A stretch of DNA of 64,000 nt, from contig NZ_JAJATZ010000001.1 of NCBI RefSeq assembly GCF_020531945.1, forward strand, positions 186,001 to 250,000, given 5' to 3'. The position numbers and the translations under genes were made by a program. The DNA is from Loktanella gaetbuli (GTDB lineage: Bacteria > Pseudomonadota > Alphaproteobacteria > Rhodobacterales > Rhodobacteraceae). The notes beneath the pieces were generated by a model. That model saw only the letters and a program-made list of their open reading frames with translations. It had not been told where the DNA came from and searched no databases. Below, piece by piece: positions 26,118 to 33,690 of the stretch. The stretch's first letter is position 1. Each line of letters opens with the position of its first letter.

Positions 26118-27494
26118 ATGAAGGTCATCATCTGCGGGGCTGGTCAGGTCGGCTGGCAAATCGCCCGGCATCTGGCGGGCGAACAGAACGACGTGACGGT
26201 TGTGGACAACAATCCCGAACTGGTGCGTCGCGCGACGGACAGCCTGGATGTGCAGGGCATCAGCGGCTTTGCCAGCTATCCCGACATCCTGGAACGGGCA
26301 GGGGCGCGTGACGCTGACATGATCATCGCCGCAACCCATTCCGACGAGGTGAACATGGTCACCTGTCAGGTGGCGCATTCCGTGTTCTCGATCCGCCGCA
26401 AGATCGCGCGTCTGCGGTCGCAAAGCTATCTGGATGCGATCTATTCCGACCTGTACCGACGCGATCATCTGCCGATCGACGTGGTCATCAGCCCTGAAAA
26501 AGAAGTCGCAGCGGCGGCGCTGCAACGGTTGGCCTCGCCTGCGTCATTCGACACCGAACAATTCCTGAATGATCAGGGCACCCTGATGGGCATTTCGATC
26601 GAGGCCGATTGCCCGGTGGTAAATACGCCGCTGCGCCAGTTGACGGATCTGTTTTCGACATTGCGGGCGATTGTGGTGGGTGTAAGGCGCGATGGCGTGA
26701 TGTTCGTGCCCTCGGCCAAGGATCAGCTGTTTGCCGGCGATGACGCCTATATCTTTACGCATACGGATGACGTGAACCGGACGCTGGAGATTTTCGGCAA
26801 ACATCAGACCCGACAGCAACGCATCGTCATCATCGGTGGTGGCAATGTCGGTCTGGCCGTCGCACGCGCGCTGGAGGCCAAGACCGAACGTTTGCGGGTG
26901 CGCATGATCGAACGGACGCGCGAGGCGGCAGAGGCCGCGGCGGATGCGCTGGATCGCACCATCGTGCTGCATGGCGACGGTCTGGATGCCGCACTCCTCG
27001 ACGAGGCGGGGATCGCGACAGCGGATGCGGTTCTGGCCGTGACAGACGATGACAAGGTGAACCTGCTGGCATCGGTCCGGTCCAAGGAGATGGGCTGCAA
27101 GATGTCGATCTGTCTGGTCAACGATCCGACGCTGGTGCCCCTGATGGGGCCATTGGACGTGGATGCCTGGATCAACCCGCGGTCGACAACCGTGTCGTCG
27201 ATCCTGCGACACGTGCGCCACGGACGGGTGCGGGGGGTCTATTCGATCGGCGATGCCGAGGCTGAATTGATCGAGGCGCAGGTGTTGTCCACATCGCCCA
27301 TGGCAGGTCAAAAAATCCGCGACATCCAGTTCCCAGAGGGTGCCGTGGTCAGCGGTATTTCCAAGAATGGCAAGATGATCAAACCGGTCGCCGATACACG
27401 GATCGATGACGGTGATCTGGTTGCGATCTTTGCAATGGCGAACGACGTGCCAGAGGTCGAGCGCCTGTTGCAGGTGTCGATCGACTTTTTCTGA
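26118..27494 (+). CDS. trkA: Trk potassium-uptake regulatory subunit TrkA
   Basis: The cytoplasmic NAD-binding gating subunit of the Trk K+ uptake system, 458 residues as a tandem of two RCK modules. Each has a Rossmann glycine motif (CGAGQVGWQIARHLAG at the start and IGGGNVGLAVARALE near residue 235) followed by a TrkA-C domain. ATG follows GCAGGAG. It overlaps trkH by one base, so pore and gate are made together. It follows ntrX by 55 bases; the ntr-trk arrangement is usual in this order. Confidence 0.95.
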   Translation: MKVIICGAGQVGWQIARHLAGEQNDVTVVDNNPELVRRATDSLDVQGISGFASYPDILERAGARDADMIIAATHSDEVNMVTCQVAHSVFSIRRKIARLRSQSYLDAIYSDLYRRDHLPIDVVISPEKEVAAAALQRLASPASFDTEQFLNDQGTLMGISIEADCPVVNTPLRQLTDLFSTLRAIVVGVRRDGVMFVPSAKDQLFAGDDAYIFTHTDDVNRTLEIFGKHQTRQQRIVIIGGGNVGLAVARALEAKTERLRVRMIERTREAAEAAADALDRTIVLHGDGLDAALLDEAGIATADAVLAVTDDDKVNLLASVRSKEMGCKMSICLVNDPTLVPLMGPLDVDAWINPRSTTVSSILRHVRHGRVRGVYSIGDAEAELIEAQVLSTSPMAGQKIRDIQFPEGAVVSGISKNGKMIKPVADTRIDDGDLVAIFAMANDVPEVERLLQVSIDFF

Positions 27495-29014
27495 TGGCAA
27501 TTATTCGGTCCCTGCCATTTTTTGTGCTGCTGATGGGGATCGGGTCGGCTGCCATGCTGGTGCCGGCAATCCATGCCACGGCATTGGGTGCGACCCGCGT
27601 GATGCAGACGTTTTTTTATGCTGCGCTGCTGGGGTTGACGCTGACGTTGCTGGCGGGGCTTGCGACATCCGGGCGGGTGCCGCGCAATGCCGCCCTCAGC
27701 CAGTTGATGACGCTGGTGCTGGCCTTTGGGTTGTTGCCGATCATGTTTGCCGTCCCGTTCTACGAGGCGGGTGAAAACATCCGGTTCAGCGACGCTTGGT
27801 TCGAGATGGTGTCATCGTTCACGACGACGGGTGCAACGCTATACGAAAACGCGGGACGTCTGCCGCCATCGTTGCATCTGTGGCGCGCGACTGTCGGCTG
27901 GCTGGGCGGAATGCTGACATGGATCGTGGCTGTCGCCATTTTCGCACCCATGAATCTGGGCGGGTTCGAGGTGCGGACCGCTGGCGGATCGGCGCAGTTC
28001 ACGGCGGGCCGCTATAGTCAGATCGGCGAGGTCGCGCGACTACAGGACCGGTTGGCCCGGCATACGGCCACGCTTGCCCCTATCTATGTCGGGCTGACCT
28101 TTGTGTTGTGGATCGGTTTGGTGCTGCTGGGTGAAGTGCCCTATATCGCGCTGTGCCATGCGATGTCGGTGCTTTCGACTTCCGGGATTTCGCCTATTGG
28201 GGGGGTCTATTACGCTGTGTCGGGGTTCTGGGGCGAACTTCTGATTTTCTGTTTCTTTGCCTTTGCCATTTCGCGCCTGACGTTTTCGCGGGGCATGTTC
28301 GGGGACAGTGATGCGCGGCTGGCCCGTGACCCTGAGGTGCGTATGGCACTGATTCTGGTCTCGGGCGTCACGGCGATGCTTTTCCTGCGTCATTGGCTGG
28401 GCAGCATAGAGGAGGGGACGACTTCGACGCTGCCCGCGCTGTTTTCGTCACTCTGGGGCAGTATTTTTACCGTCACATCATTCCTGACGACCACAGGGTT
28501 CGAATCACGGTTTTGGGACGGCGCGGCCGAGTGGTCCGGTCTGGAAACCCCCGGCCTGTTTCTGGTGGGGATAGCCCTGATCGGTGGCGGTGCTGCGACT
28601 ACGGCGGGCGGCGTGAAACTGCTGCGCGTCTATGCGTTGTTCCGTCATTCCGAACGCGAGGTCGAACGTCTGCTGCATCCGTCATCTGTTGGTGGCGGCG
28701 GACGCGAGGCCCGCACGATCCGACGTCAGGGGGCCTATATTTCATGGGTATTCTTTATGTTGTTCGCCCTGTCGATCGCGGCGGTGATGTTGCTTCTGGC
28801 CCTGACAGGGGTGCAGTTCGAGACGACCATGGTTCTGACGGTGGCTGCGTTGTCGACAACCGGGCCGCTGGCCGTGGTGGGGGCGGAGTCGCCGATCAGT
28901 TATGCGGGTCTGCCGGACGCGGCCAAGGCTGTGCTTGGGGCGGCCATGGTGTTGGGGCGGCTGGAGACACTTGCCCTGATCGCGCTGTTCAATCCTGAAA
29001 TCTGGCGGCGTTAG
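27494..29014 (+). CDS. trkH: Trk potassium-uptake pore subunit TrkH
   Basis: The membrane pore of the Trk system, 506 residues with four M1-P-M2-like repeats. Pore loops are recognised as SSFTTTGATLY, VLSTSGISPIGG, TSFLTTTGFESRFW and AALSTTGPLAV. The ATG is fused to the trkA stop as TGATG. The hfq gene follows after 102 bases. Confidence 0.95.
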   Translation: MAIIRSLPFFVLLMGIGSAAMLVPAIHATALGATRVMQTFFYAALLGLTLTLLAGLATSGRVPRNAALSQLMTLVLAFGLLPIMFAVPFYEAGENIRFSDAWFEMVSSFTTTGATLYENAGRLPPSLHLWRATVGWLGGMLTWIVAVAIFAPMNLGGFEVRTAGGSAQFTAGRYSQIGEVARLQDRLARHTATLAPIYVGLTFVLWIGLVLLGEVPYIALCHAMSVLSTSGISPIGGVYYAVSGFWGELLIFCFFAFAISRLTFSRGMFGDSDARLARDPEVRMALILVSGVTAMLFLRHWLGSIEEGTTSTLPALFSSLWGSIFTVTSFLTTTGFESRFWDGAAEWSGLETPGLFLVGIALIGGGAATTAGGVKLLRVYALFRHSEREVERLLHPSSVGGGGREARTIRRQGAYISWVFFMLFALSIAAVMLLLALTGVQFETTMVLTVAALSTTGPLAVVGAESPISYAGLPDAAKAVLGAAMVLGRLETLALIALFNPEIWRR

Positions 29015-29116
29015 CGGGTTGATTTTAGGGCTGGATCATCCGAAAGACTGTGTCCATACTTTCTAACTGATGTTTACGGTCGGTCCGCGGCCCGCAAGAA
29101 TAATTGGAGACCCGAT

Positions 29117-29350
29117 ATGGCGTCTGACAAGGCCAACCTGCAGGATACCTTCCTGAACCACGTGCGCAAGGTCAAGGTTCCTGTGACGATCTTTTTGGTG
29201 AACGGCGTCAAGCTTCAGGGCGTCATCACGTGGTTCGACAGTTTCTGCGTCCTGCTGCGTCGCGACGGCCAGAGCCAGCTGGTATATAAATCGGCGATCT
29301 CGACGATCATGCCAGCCCAACCCATTAGCCTGTACGAGGGCGAAGAATAA
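29117..29350 (+). CDS. hfq: RNA chaperone Hfq
   Basis: A hexameric Sm-like RNA-binding protein that pairs small RNAs with mRNAs. The 77 residues include Sm1 (VPVTIFLVNGVKLQGVITWF) and Sm2 (SQLVYKSAISTIMP). The alphaproteobacterial protein lacks the long C-terminal tail of E. coli Hfq. ATG follows TTGGAG. hflX starts immediately after its stop, as in many proteobacteria. Confidence 0.97.
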   Translation: MASDKANLQDTFLNHVRKVKVPVTIFLVNGVKLQGVITWFDSFCVLLRRDGQSQLVYKSAISTIMPAQPISLYEGEE

Positions 29351-30628
29351 TTGCTTGAACATGACCGGCCCATCACACGGGCCTACGTTCTGCACCCGGA
29401 TCTGAAAACCGACCGTACCCGCCGCGCGGCTGACCCCGCGCTGGAAGAGGCCGTGTCGTTGGCCGCCGCCCTGCCTGATTTGCAGGTCGTCGGCGCAGAA
29501 GTGGTGCGTTTGCCAAAATTGCTGCCGGGGACTCTGTTCGGCAAGGGCAAGATCGCCGAGTTGAAAGACCGGATGAAAGCCGAAGAGGTCGAGCTTGTCT
29601 TGATCGACGGCCACGTCACGCCGGTGCAGCAGCGCAACCTGGAAAAGGCCTGGGACGTCAAACTGCTGGACCGGACAGGCTTGATTCTTGAAATCTTCTC
29701 GGATCGGGCGCGCACCGCGGAGGGTGTGTTGCAGGTCGAAATGGCGGCATTGTCGTATCAGCGCACCCGTCTGGTGCGGGCCTGGACCCACCTGGAACGG
29801 CAGCGCGGCGGGCTTGGTTTCGTCGGCGGTCCCGGTGAAACCCAGATCGAGGCCGACCGCCGTGCCATCGACATGCAGTTGCAGGCGCTGAAGCGGCAGC
29901 TGGAAAAGGTCGTCAAGACCCGGACGCTGCACCGCGCGGCACGGGCCAAGGTCCCGTATCCGATCGTGGCGCTGGTCGGCTATACCAACGCGGGAAAATC
30001 GACGCTGTTCAACCGGCTGACAGGTGCGGATGTATTCGCCAAGGACATGCTGTTCGCGACGCTGGACCCCACCATGCGCCAGATCGAGCTGCCCGAGGGC
30101 GACAAGATCATCATGTCGGATACGGTCGGTTTCATTTCCGACTTGCCCACTGAGCTGGTGGCTGCCTTCCGTGCAACACTGGAAGAAGTGCTGGATGCGG
30201 ATCTGATCGTGCATGTGCGTGACATCAGCCATCCGCAGACCGAAGAGCAGTCGAAGGATGTGATGGCGATCCTCACGTCCTTGGGGGTGGCCGATGACGC
30301 CCCGTTGCTGGAGGTCTGGAACAAGATCGACCGGCTGCCCAGCGATGATCACGATGGAATCGTCACGCAGGCGGCAAGAACAGAAGACATCTTTGCCATT
30401 TCCGCGATCACCGGCGAAGGGCTGGACCCTTTGCTGGATGCGATCAGCGAGGTGCTCAAGGACCCGCGAACAGCAGATCAACTGGTTCTGGGGTTCGGGG
30501 CCGGTAAAGCGCGGGCGTGGTTGTTCGATCAGGGCGTGGTGACGGGCGAAAGGCAGACTGAAGATGGCTATGTCATCGACGTGTTCTGGACACAGACGCA
30601 GGCCCGCCGGTTCCAGAAGCTGGACTGA
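29351..30628 (+). CDS. hflX: Ribosome-associated GTPase HflX
   Basis: A GTPase that splits or rescues stalled ribosomes. The 425 residues have an N-terminal HflX domain (GKGKIAELKDRMKAEEVELV, then LEKAWDVKLLDRTGLILEIF), then the G domain: G1 GYTNAGKSTLFNRLTG, G3 DTVGFISDLP and G4 WNKID. The start is TTG at 29351, directly after the hfq stop. It gives MLEHDRPITRAYVLHP, which aligns with the usual family start, and no nearby ATG does as well. Confidence 0.93.
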   Translation: MLEHDRPITRAYVLHPDLKTDRTRRAADPALEEAVSLAAALPDLQVVGAEVVRLPKLLPGTLFGKGKIAELKDRMKAEEVELVLIDGHVTPVQQRNLEKAWDVKLLDRTGLILEIFSDRARTAEGVLQVEMAALSYQRTRLVRAWTHLERQRGGLGFVGGPGETQIEADRRAIDMQLQALKRQLEKVVKTRTLHRAARAKVPYPIVALVGYTNAGKSTLFNRLTGADVFAKDMLFATLDPTMRQIELPEGDKIIMSDTVGFISDLPTELVAAFRATLEEVLDADLIVHVRDISHPQTEEQSKDVMAILTSLGVADDAPLLEVWNKIDRLPSDDHDGIVTQAARTEDIFAISAITGEGLDPLLDAISEVLKDPRTADQLVLGFGAGKARAWLFDQGVVTGERQTEDGYVIDVFWTQTQARRFQKLD

Positions 30629-30663
30629 GAGTCACAGATGTTCGAGTGGCGCGCGTGTTGTGC

Positions 30664-30702
30664 ATGCGGGAGCCTCCGGCGGGAGTATTTCGGGCAAGAT
30701 GA
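30664..30702. repeat. Possible Rhodobacterales intergenic repeat
   Basis: The stretch containing GAGCCTCCGGCGGGAGTATT followed by a GGGCAAGATGA tail resembles the short repeats that lie after many genes in this order. It holds a small CTCC-GGAG hairpin. A single copy was seen here, so the call rests on memory of the motif. The rest of the 164 bases between hflX and the shared terminator shows no gene. Confidence 0.35.
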
Positions 30703-30792
30703 TGCGCGGGGGGAGGCACCCGTTCAGAGCACTCTCGTCTGAAATCAGCTGTCGTTTAGGCCGGATGATCTGGGGAATGGATTATTGATGTG

Positions 30793-30820
30793 AAAAGGGC
30801 GCCCCGTGGGGCGCCCTTTT
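30793..30820. terminator. Bidirectional terminator between hflX and glnA
   Basis: A perfect 13-bp inverted repeat (AAAAGGGCGCCCC and GGGGCGCCCTTTT, 2 bases apart) with its A and T tracts built into the arms. It lies 5 bases past the glnA stop, between two convergent transcripts. Confidence 0.85.
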
Positions 30821-30825
30821 GTGAT

Positions 30826-32232
30826 TTAGCAGCTGTAGTACAGCTTGTATTCGACCGGGTGCGGCGTGTGCTCGACCTGGTAGACCTCTTCCCACTTGAG
30901 GGCCATGTAGCCTTCGAGCTGGGATTTGGTGAACACGTCGCCTTGCAGCAGGAAGTCGTGATCGGCCTCGAGCGATTCCAGGGCTTCGCGCAGCGAGCCG
31001 CAGACCGTCGGGATTGCGGCCAGTTCTTCGGGCGGCAGGTCGTAGAGATCCTTGTCCGAGGAGGGGCCGGGGTCGATCTTGTTCTTGATGCCGTCAAGAC
31101 CGGCCATCAGCAGGGCCGCAAAGCACAGGTAGGGGTTCGCGGCGGGATCGGGGAAACGTGCCTCGACGCGCTTGGCTTTGGGCGATTCGGACCACGGGAT
31201 ACGGACACAACCCGAACGGTTACGGGCGGAATACGCGCGCAGAACCGGAGCCTCGAAGCCGGGGATCAGACGCTTGTAGCTGTTGGTGGACGGGTTCGTG
31301 ATCGCGTTCAGCGCTTTGGCGTGCTTGAGGATGCCGCCAATGAAATACAGCGCTTCCTGGCTCAGATCGGCGTATTTGTCGCCGGCGAACAGGGGCTTGC
31401 CGTCTTTCCAGATCGACATGTTCACGTGCATGCCTGTGCCGTTGTCGCCTGCGATCGGCTTGGGCATGAAGGTTGCCGATTTGCCGTAGGCCTGGGCCAC
31501 GTTGTGGATGACGTACTTGTATTTCTGGAGTTCGTCGGCCTGATGTGTCAGTGTGCCGAAGATCAGACCCAGCTCGTGCTGGCAGCTGGCCACTTCGTGA
31601 TGGTGCTTGTCGACCTTCATGCCCATGCGCTTCATCGTGGTCAGCATTTCGCCACGCATGTCCTGCGCGTCATCGATCGGGTTCACCGGGAAGTAGCCGC
31701 CCTTGATGCCGGGACGGTGGCCGGTGTTGCCCATCTCGTATTCGGTATCGGTGTTCCATGCGCCGTCGATTGCGTCGACCTGGAAAGACACCTTGTTCAT
31801 CGAGACCGAGTAGCGCACGTCGTCAAAGACGAAGAATTCAGCCTCGGGGCCGCAATAAAAGGTGTCACCGATGCCGGATGACTTCAGGTAGGCCTCTGCC
31901 TTTTGGGCGGTGCCGCGCGGGTCGCGGTCATAGGGTTCCATCGTGTCCGGCTCGACGATGGAGCAATGCAGACAGATGGTTTTTTCAGCATAGAAGGGGT
32001 CGACATAGGCTGTTGCCGTGTCGGGCATCAGTTTCATGTCGGACTGATCGATCGATTTCCAGCCTGCGATGGATGAACCATCGAACATGAAGCCTTCTTC
32101 GAGGAAGTCTTCGTCAACCAGATCAGACACGATCGTGACGTGCTGCAATTTGCCCTTGGGGTCAGTGAAGCGGATGTCGACGTAGTCGGCCTCCTCGTCC
32201 TTCATCATTTTCAGAAAGTCTTTGGTGCTCAT
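30826..32232 (-). CDS. glnA: Glutamine synthetase type I (GlnA)
   Basis: Joins ammonium to glutamate with ATP, the main ammonium-assimilation enzyme. The 468-residue product is full length. It shows the beta-grasp block EEADYVDIRFTDPKGKLQH, EGFMFDGSSIAGWK, the ATP-site HVNMSIWK and the flap NPSTNSYKRLIPGFEAP. The adenylylation site Tyr397 lies in KDLYDLPPEE, so activity is probably under GlnE control. It lies 30 bases after glnB in a glnBA operon. Confidence 0.97.
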   Translation of the reverse strand: MSTKDFLKMMKDEEADYVDIRFTDPKGKLQHVTIVSDLVDEDFLEEGFMFDGSSIAGWKSIDQSDMKLMPDTATAYVDPFYAEKTICLHCSIVEPDTMEPYDRDPRGTAQKAEAYLKSSGIGDTFYCGPEAEFFVFDDVRYSVSMNKVSFQVDAIDGAWNTDTEYEMGNTGHRPGIKGGYFPVNPIDDAQDMRGEMLTTMKRMGMKVDKHHHEVASCQHELGLIFGTLTHQADELQKYKYVIHNVAQAYGKSATFMPKPIAGDNGTGMHVNMSIWKDGKPLFAGDKYADLSQEALYFIGGILKHAKALNAITNPSTNSYKRLIPGFEAPVLRAYSARNRSGCVRIPWSESPKAKRVEARFPDPAANPYLCFAALLMAGLDGIKNKIDPGPSSDKDLYDLPPEELAAIPTVCGSLREALESLEADHDFLLQGDVFTKSQLEGYMALKWEEVYQVEHTPHPVEYKLYYSC

Positions 32233-32262
32233 GAGCTGTCCTTTCGGTTCGTGTCTTGTATT

Positions 32263-32601
32263 TTACAGCGCGTCGTCGCCGGATTCGCCGGTTCGGATGC
32301 GGATGGCTTGTTCGACCGTGCTGACGAAAATCTTTCCGTCGCCAATCTTGTCGGTCTTGGCGGCCTCGACGATCGCGGCGATTGCCGCATCGACCTGATC
32401 GTCGGCAAGGACGACCTCGAGTTTTACCTTGGGCAGGAAGTCGACGACGTATTCGGCGCCGCGGTACAATTCGGTATGACCTTTCTGACGGCCGAAACCT
32501 TTGACTTCGACAACGGACAAGCCCTGAATGCCGACTTCTTGCAGCGCTTCTTTTACTTCATCCAGCTTGAACGGCTTGATGATGGCTTCGATTTTCTTCA
32601 C
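32263..32601 (-). CDS. glnB: PII signal protein GlnB
   Basis: The trimeric nitrogen/carbon sensor, uridylylated by GlnD, that controls NtrB and GlnE. The 112 residues have the full T-loop with Tyr51 (KGHTELYRGAEYVVDFLPK) and the C-terminal signature GDGKIFVSTVEQAIRIRTGE. It is the first gene of glnBA. amtB, the usual partner of the paralogue GlnK, lies about 15 kb away without a PII gene. Confidence 0.97.
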   Translation of the reverse strand: MKKIEAIIKPFKLDEVKEALQEVGIQGLSVVEVKGFGRQKGHTELYRGAEYVVDFLPKVKLEVVLADDQVDAAIAAIVEAAKTDKIGDGKIFVSTVEQAIRIRTGESGDDAL

Positions 32602-32830
32602 GCAGACTCCCCCGTATGGCTTACCTCCGAGGTGAGAACATTTTCGTGACAGACCTACAATTCATCCCGGCATCGCAGGGCATGGGATCAGACTGAAAAA
32701 TACGCATCGGTGCAAAATTTAGGCTATCTGGTCAAAAAGAGTGCGAAATGAGAATTGCGGCCAAGTTCGAGATCCGAACGCCGGGCGACCGGCGGTTTTC
32801 CGGGGAATTTTGGGTAAAAAACGCAAAAAC
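32602..32830. other. Intergenic region upstream of glnBA
   Basis: The 339 bases between glnB and the Hint gene hold the glnB promoter region (A+T-rich around 32690-32745) and, from 32831, a long stem-loop. No convincing open frame was found; short frames here have no ribosome site or family resemblance. NtrC-type operators are expected but none was identified with confidence by eye. Confidence 0.5.
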
Positions 32831-32894
32831 GCGCAATGCTTTCGGGCCAAGACGATCGCAAGATCGGCAGAGACACGTCCCGAAAGCACTGCGC
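32831..32894 (-). terminator. Long stem-loop terminator downstream of the Hint gene
   Basis: Two 16-base arms, GCGCAATGCTTTCGGG and CCCGAAAGCACTGCGC, are complementary but for one pair, which is a G-U wobble on the minus strand. The 32-base loop contains a second small hairpin (CGATC-GCAA-GATCG). On the minus strand the stem is followed by GTTTTTGCGTTTTTT. It begins 47 bases after the Hint stop. T-rich sequence also follows on the plus side. Confidence 0.7.
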
Positions 32895-32940
32895 GTGCTG
32901 TTTTTATAGTCATATGCGGCCAACTGGCCGTGTCGCGCCG

Positions 32941-33408
32941 TCAGACGGCGGCAGATGCCATTTCGATGCCGTCGGCATAAAGGATATGCTGGCGATCAAA
33001 GGTAAGCGTGTAGGTTGTCATTTGTTGTGCCGCCTGGGGGGCGAGGTATTCGCCGTCGACCAGACGGGCGGCCTCGATATTGGCGGTCTGGGTTCCGAAC
33101 AGTGCTTCGGCACGCCAATCGCGAATGTGCAGGATCGTGTTGGGCGTAACCATGATGTCGCGGTCAGGGCGTGTGTGCCCGAGCGAACCGGCCTTGATAC
33201 GGATCGGTGCGATTTTCTGGGTTGCTACGTCGATTTTACGTAGGATCGCCATGCCACTGTCGCGGGTGATGATGCGCATGCCCGCTTCGAGGTGTTCGAC
33301 GGGCATTTCGCCTTCCATCGTCATGATGGTTGTACCGGCGCATACGCCTGCGTTGAGTTTAGCTTTCTTGGGCGCAGCAACGCTGCGTTCGATCGTCTTG
33401 GTCTGCAT
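32941..33408 (-). CDS. Stand-alone Hint-domain protein
   Basis: A 155-residue protein of the Hint (Hedgehog/intein) fold, often called Hint_2 in roseobacters. After a basic N-terminal tail the fold starts at Cys in GVCAGTTIMTMEGEMPVEHL. It continues with GMRIITRDSGMAILRKI and RDIMVTPNTILHIRDWRAE, ending with RQHILYADGIEMAS. The position that commonly reads PQHR is PNTI here, so a catalytic His may be missing. No passenger or secretion domain is fused. Function is unknown; self-cleavage is possible but not shown. Confidence 0.75.
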   Translation of the reverse strand: MQTKTIERSVAAPKKAKLNAGVCAGTTIMTMEGEMPVEHLEAGMRIITRDSGMAILRKIDVATQKIAPIRIKAGSLGHTRPDRDIMVTPNTILHIRDWRAEALFGTQTANIEAARLVDGEYLAPQAAQQMTTYTLTFDRQHILYADGIEMASAAV

Positions 33409-33550
33409 GGCGTTTTTCCCGCTCTAGCTTGTGTCTGCCTCAATAGTTCTTCCACAACTAAGGCAAGATTCTGGCACAGTCATGCTTTTTCTGGGATGCT
33501 TTTTATTCTCGCATCCCCCTGTGACCTTTGTTAGACAGCCGCCAAACACC

Positions 33551-33572
33551 GGGGGCGCGGAAACGTGCCCCC
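33551..33572 (+). other. Hairpin with GAAA loop just upstream of tRNA-Leu
   Basis: GGGGGCGCG-GAAA-CGTGCCCCC forms a 9-bp stem with one G-U pair and a GNRA-type tetraloop. It ends 8 bases before the mature tRNA 5' end, so it may lie in the tRNA leader or mark the end of an upstream transcript. No T tract follows. Confidence 0.5.
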
Positions 33573-33580
33573 GTAACAAT

Positions 33581-33665
33581 GCGGGTGTGGCGGAATTGGT
33601 AGACGCACCAGATTTAGGTTCTGGCGCCGCAAGGCGTGGGGGTTCAAGTCCCTTCACCCGCACCA
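33581..33665 (+). tRNA. tRNA-Leu, anticodon TAG
   Basis: An 85-base class II tRNA with encoded CCA. The acceptor stem pairs GCGGGTG with CACCCGC. The D arm contains GGAATTGGTAGAC. The anticodon stem CCAGA/TCTGG encloses TTTAGGT with anticodon TAG (reads CUA). A long variable arm follows, then the T arm with GGTTCAAGTCC. It reads leucine CUA codons and is not an amber suppressor. trigger factor follows 25 bases later. Confidence 0.97.
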
Positions 33666-33690
33666 TATTCGAATGAAAGAAGGACATTTC

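Noticed and set aside
33581..33665. tRNA-Leu(TAG) as a suppressor of the capsid amber codon
   Set aside because: The anticodon TAG (5' to 3') reads CUA leucine codons. Reading the amber UAG would require anticodon CTA.
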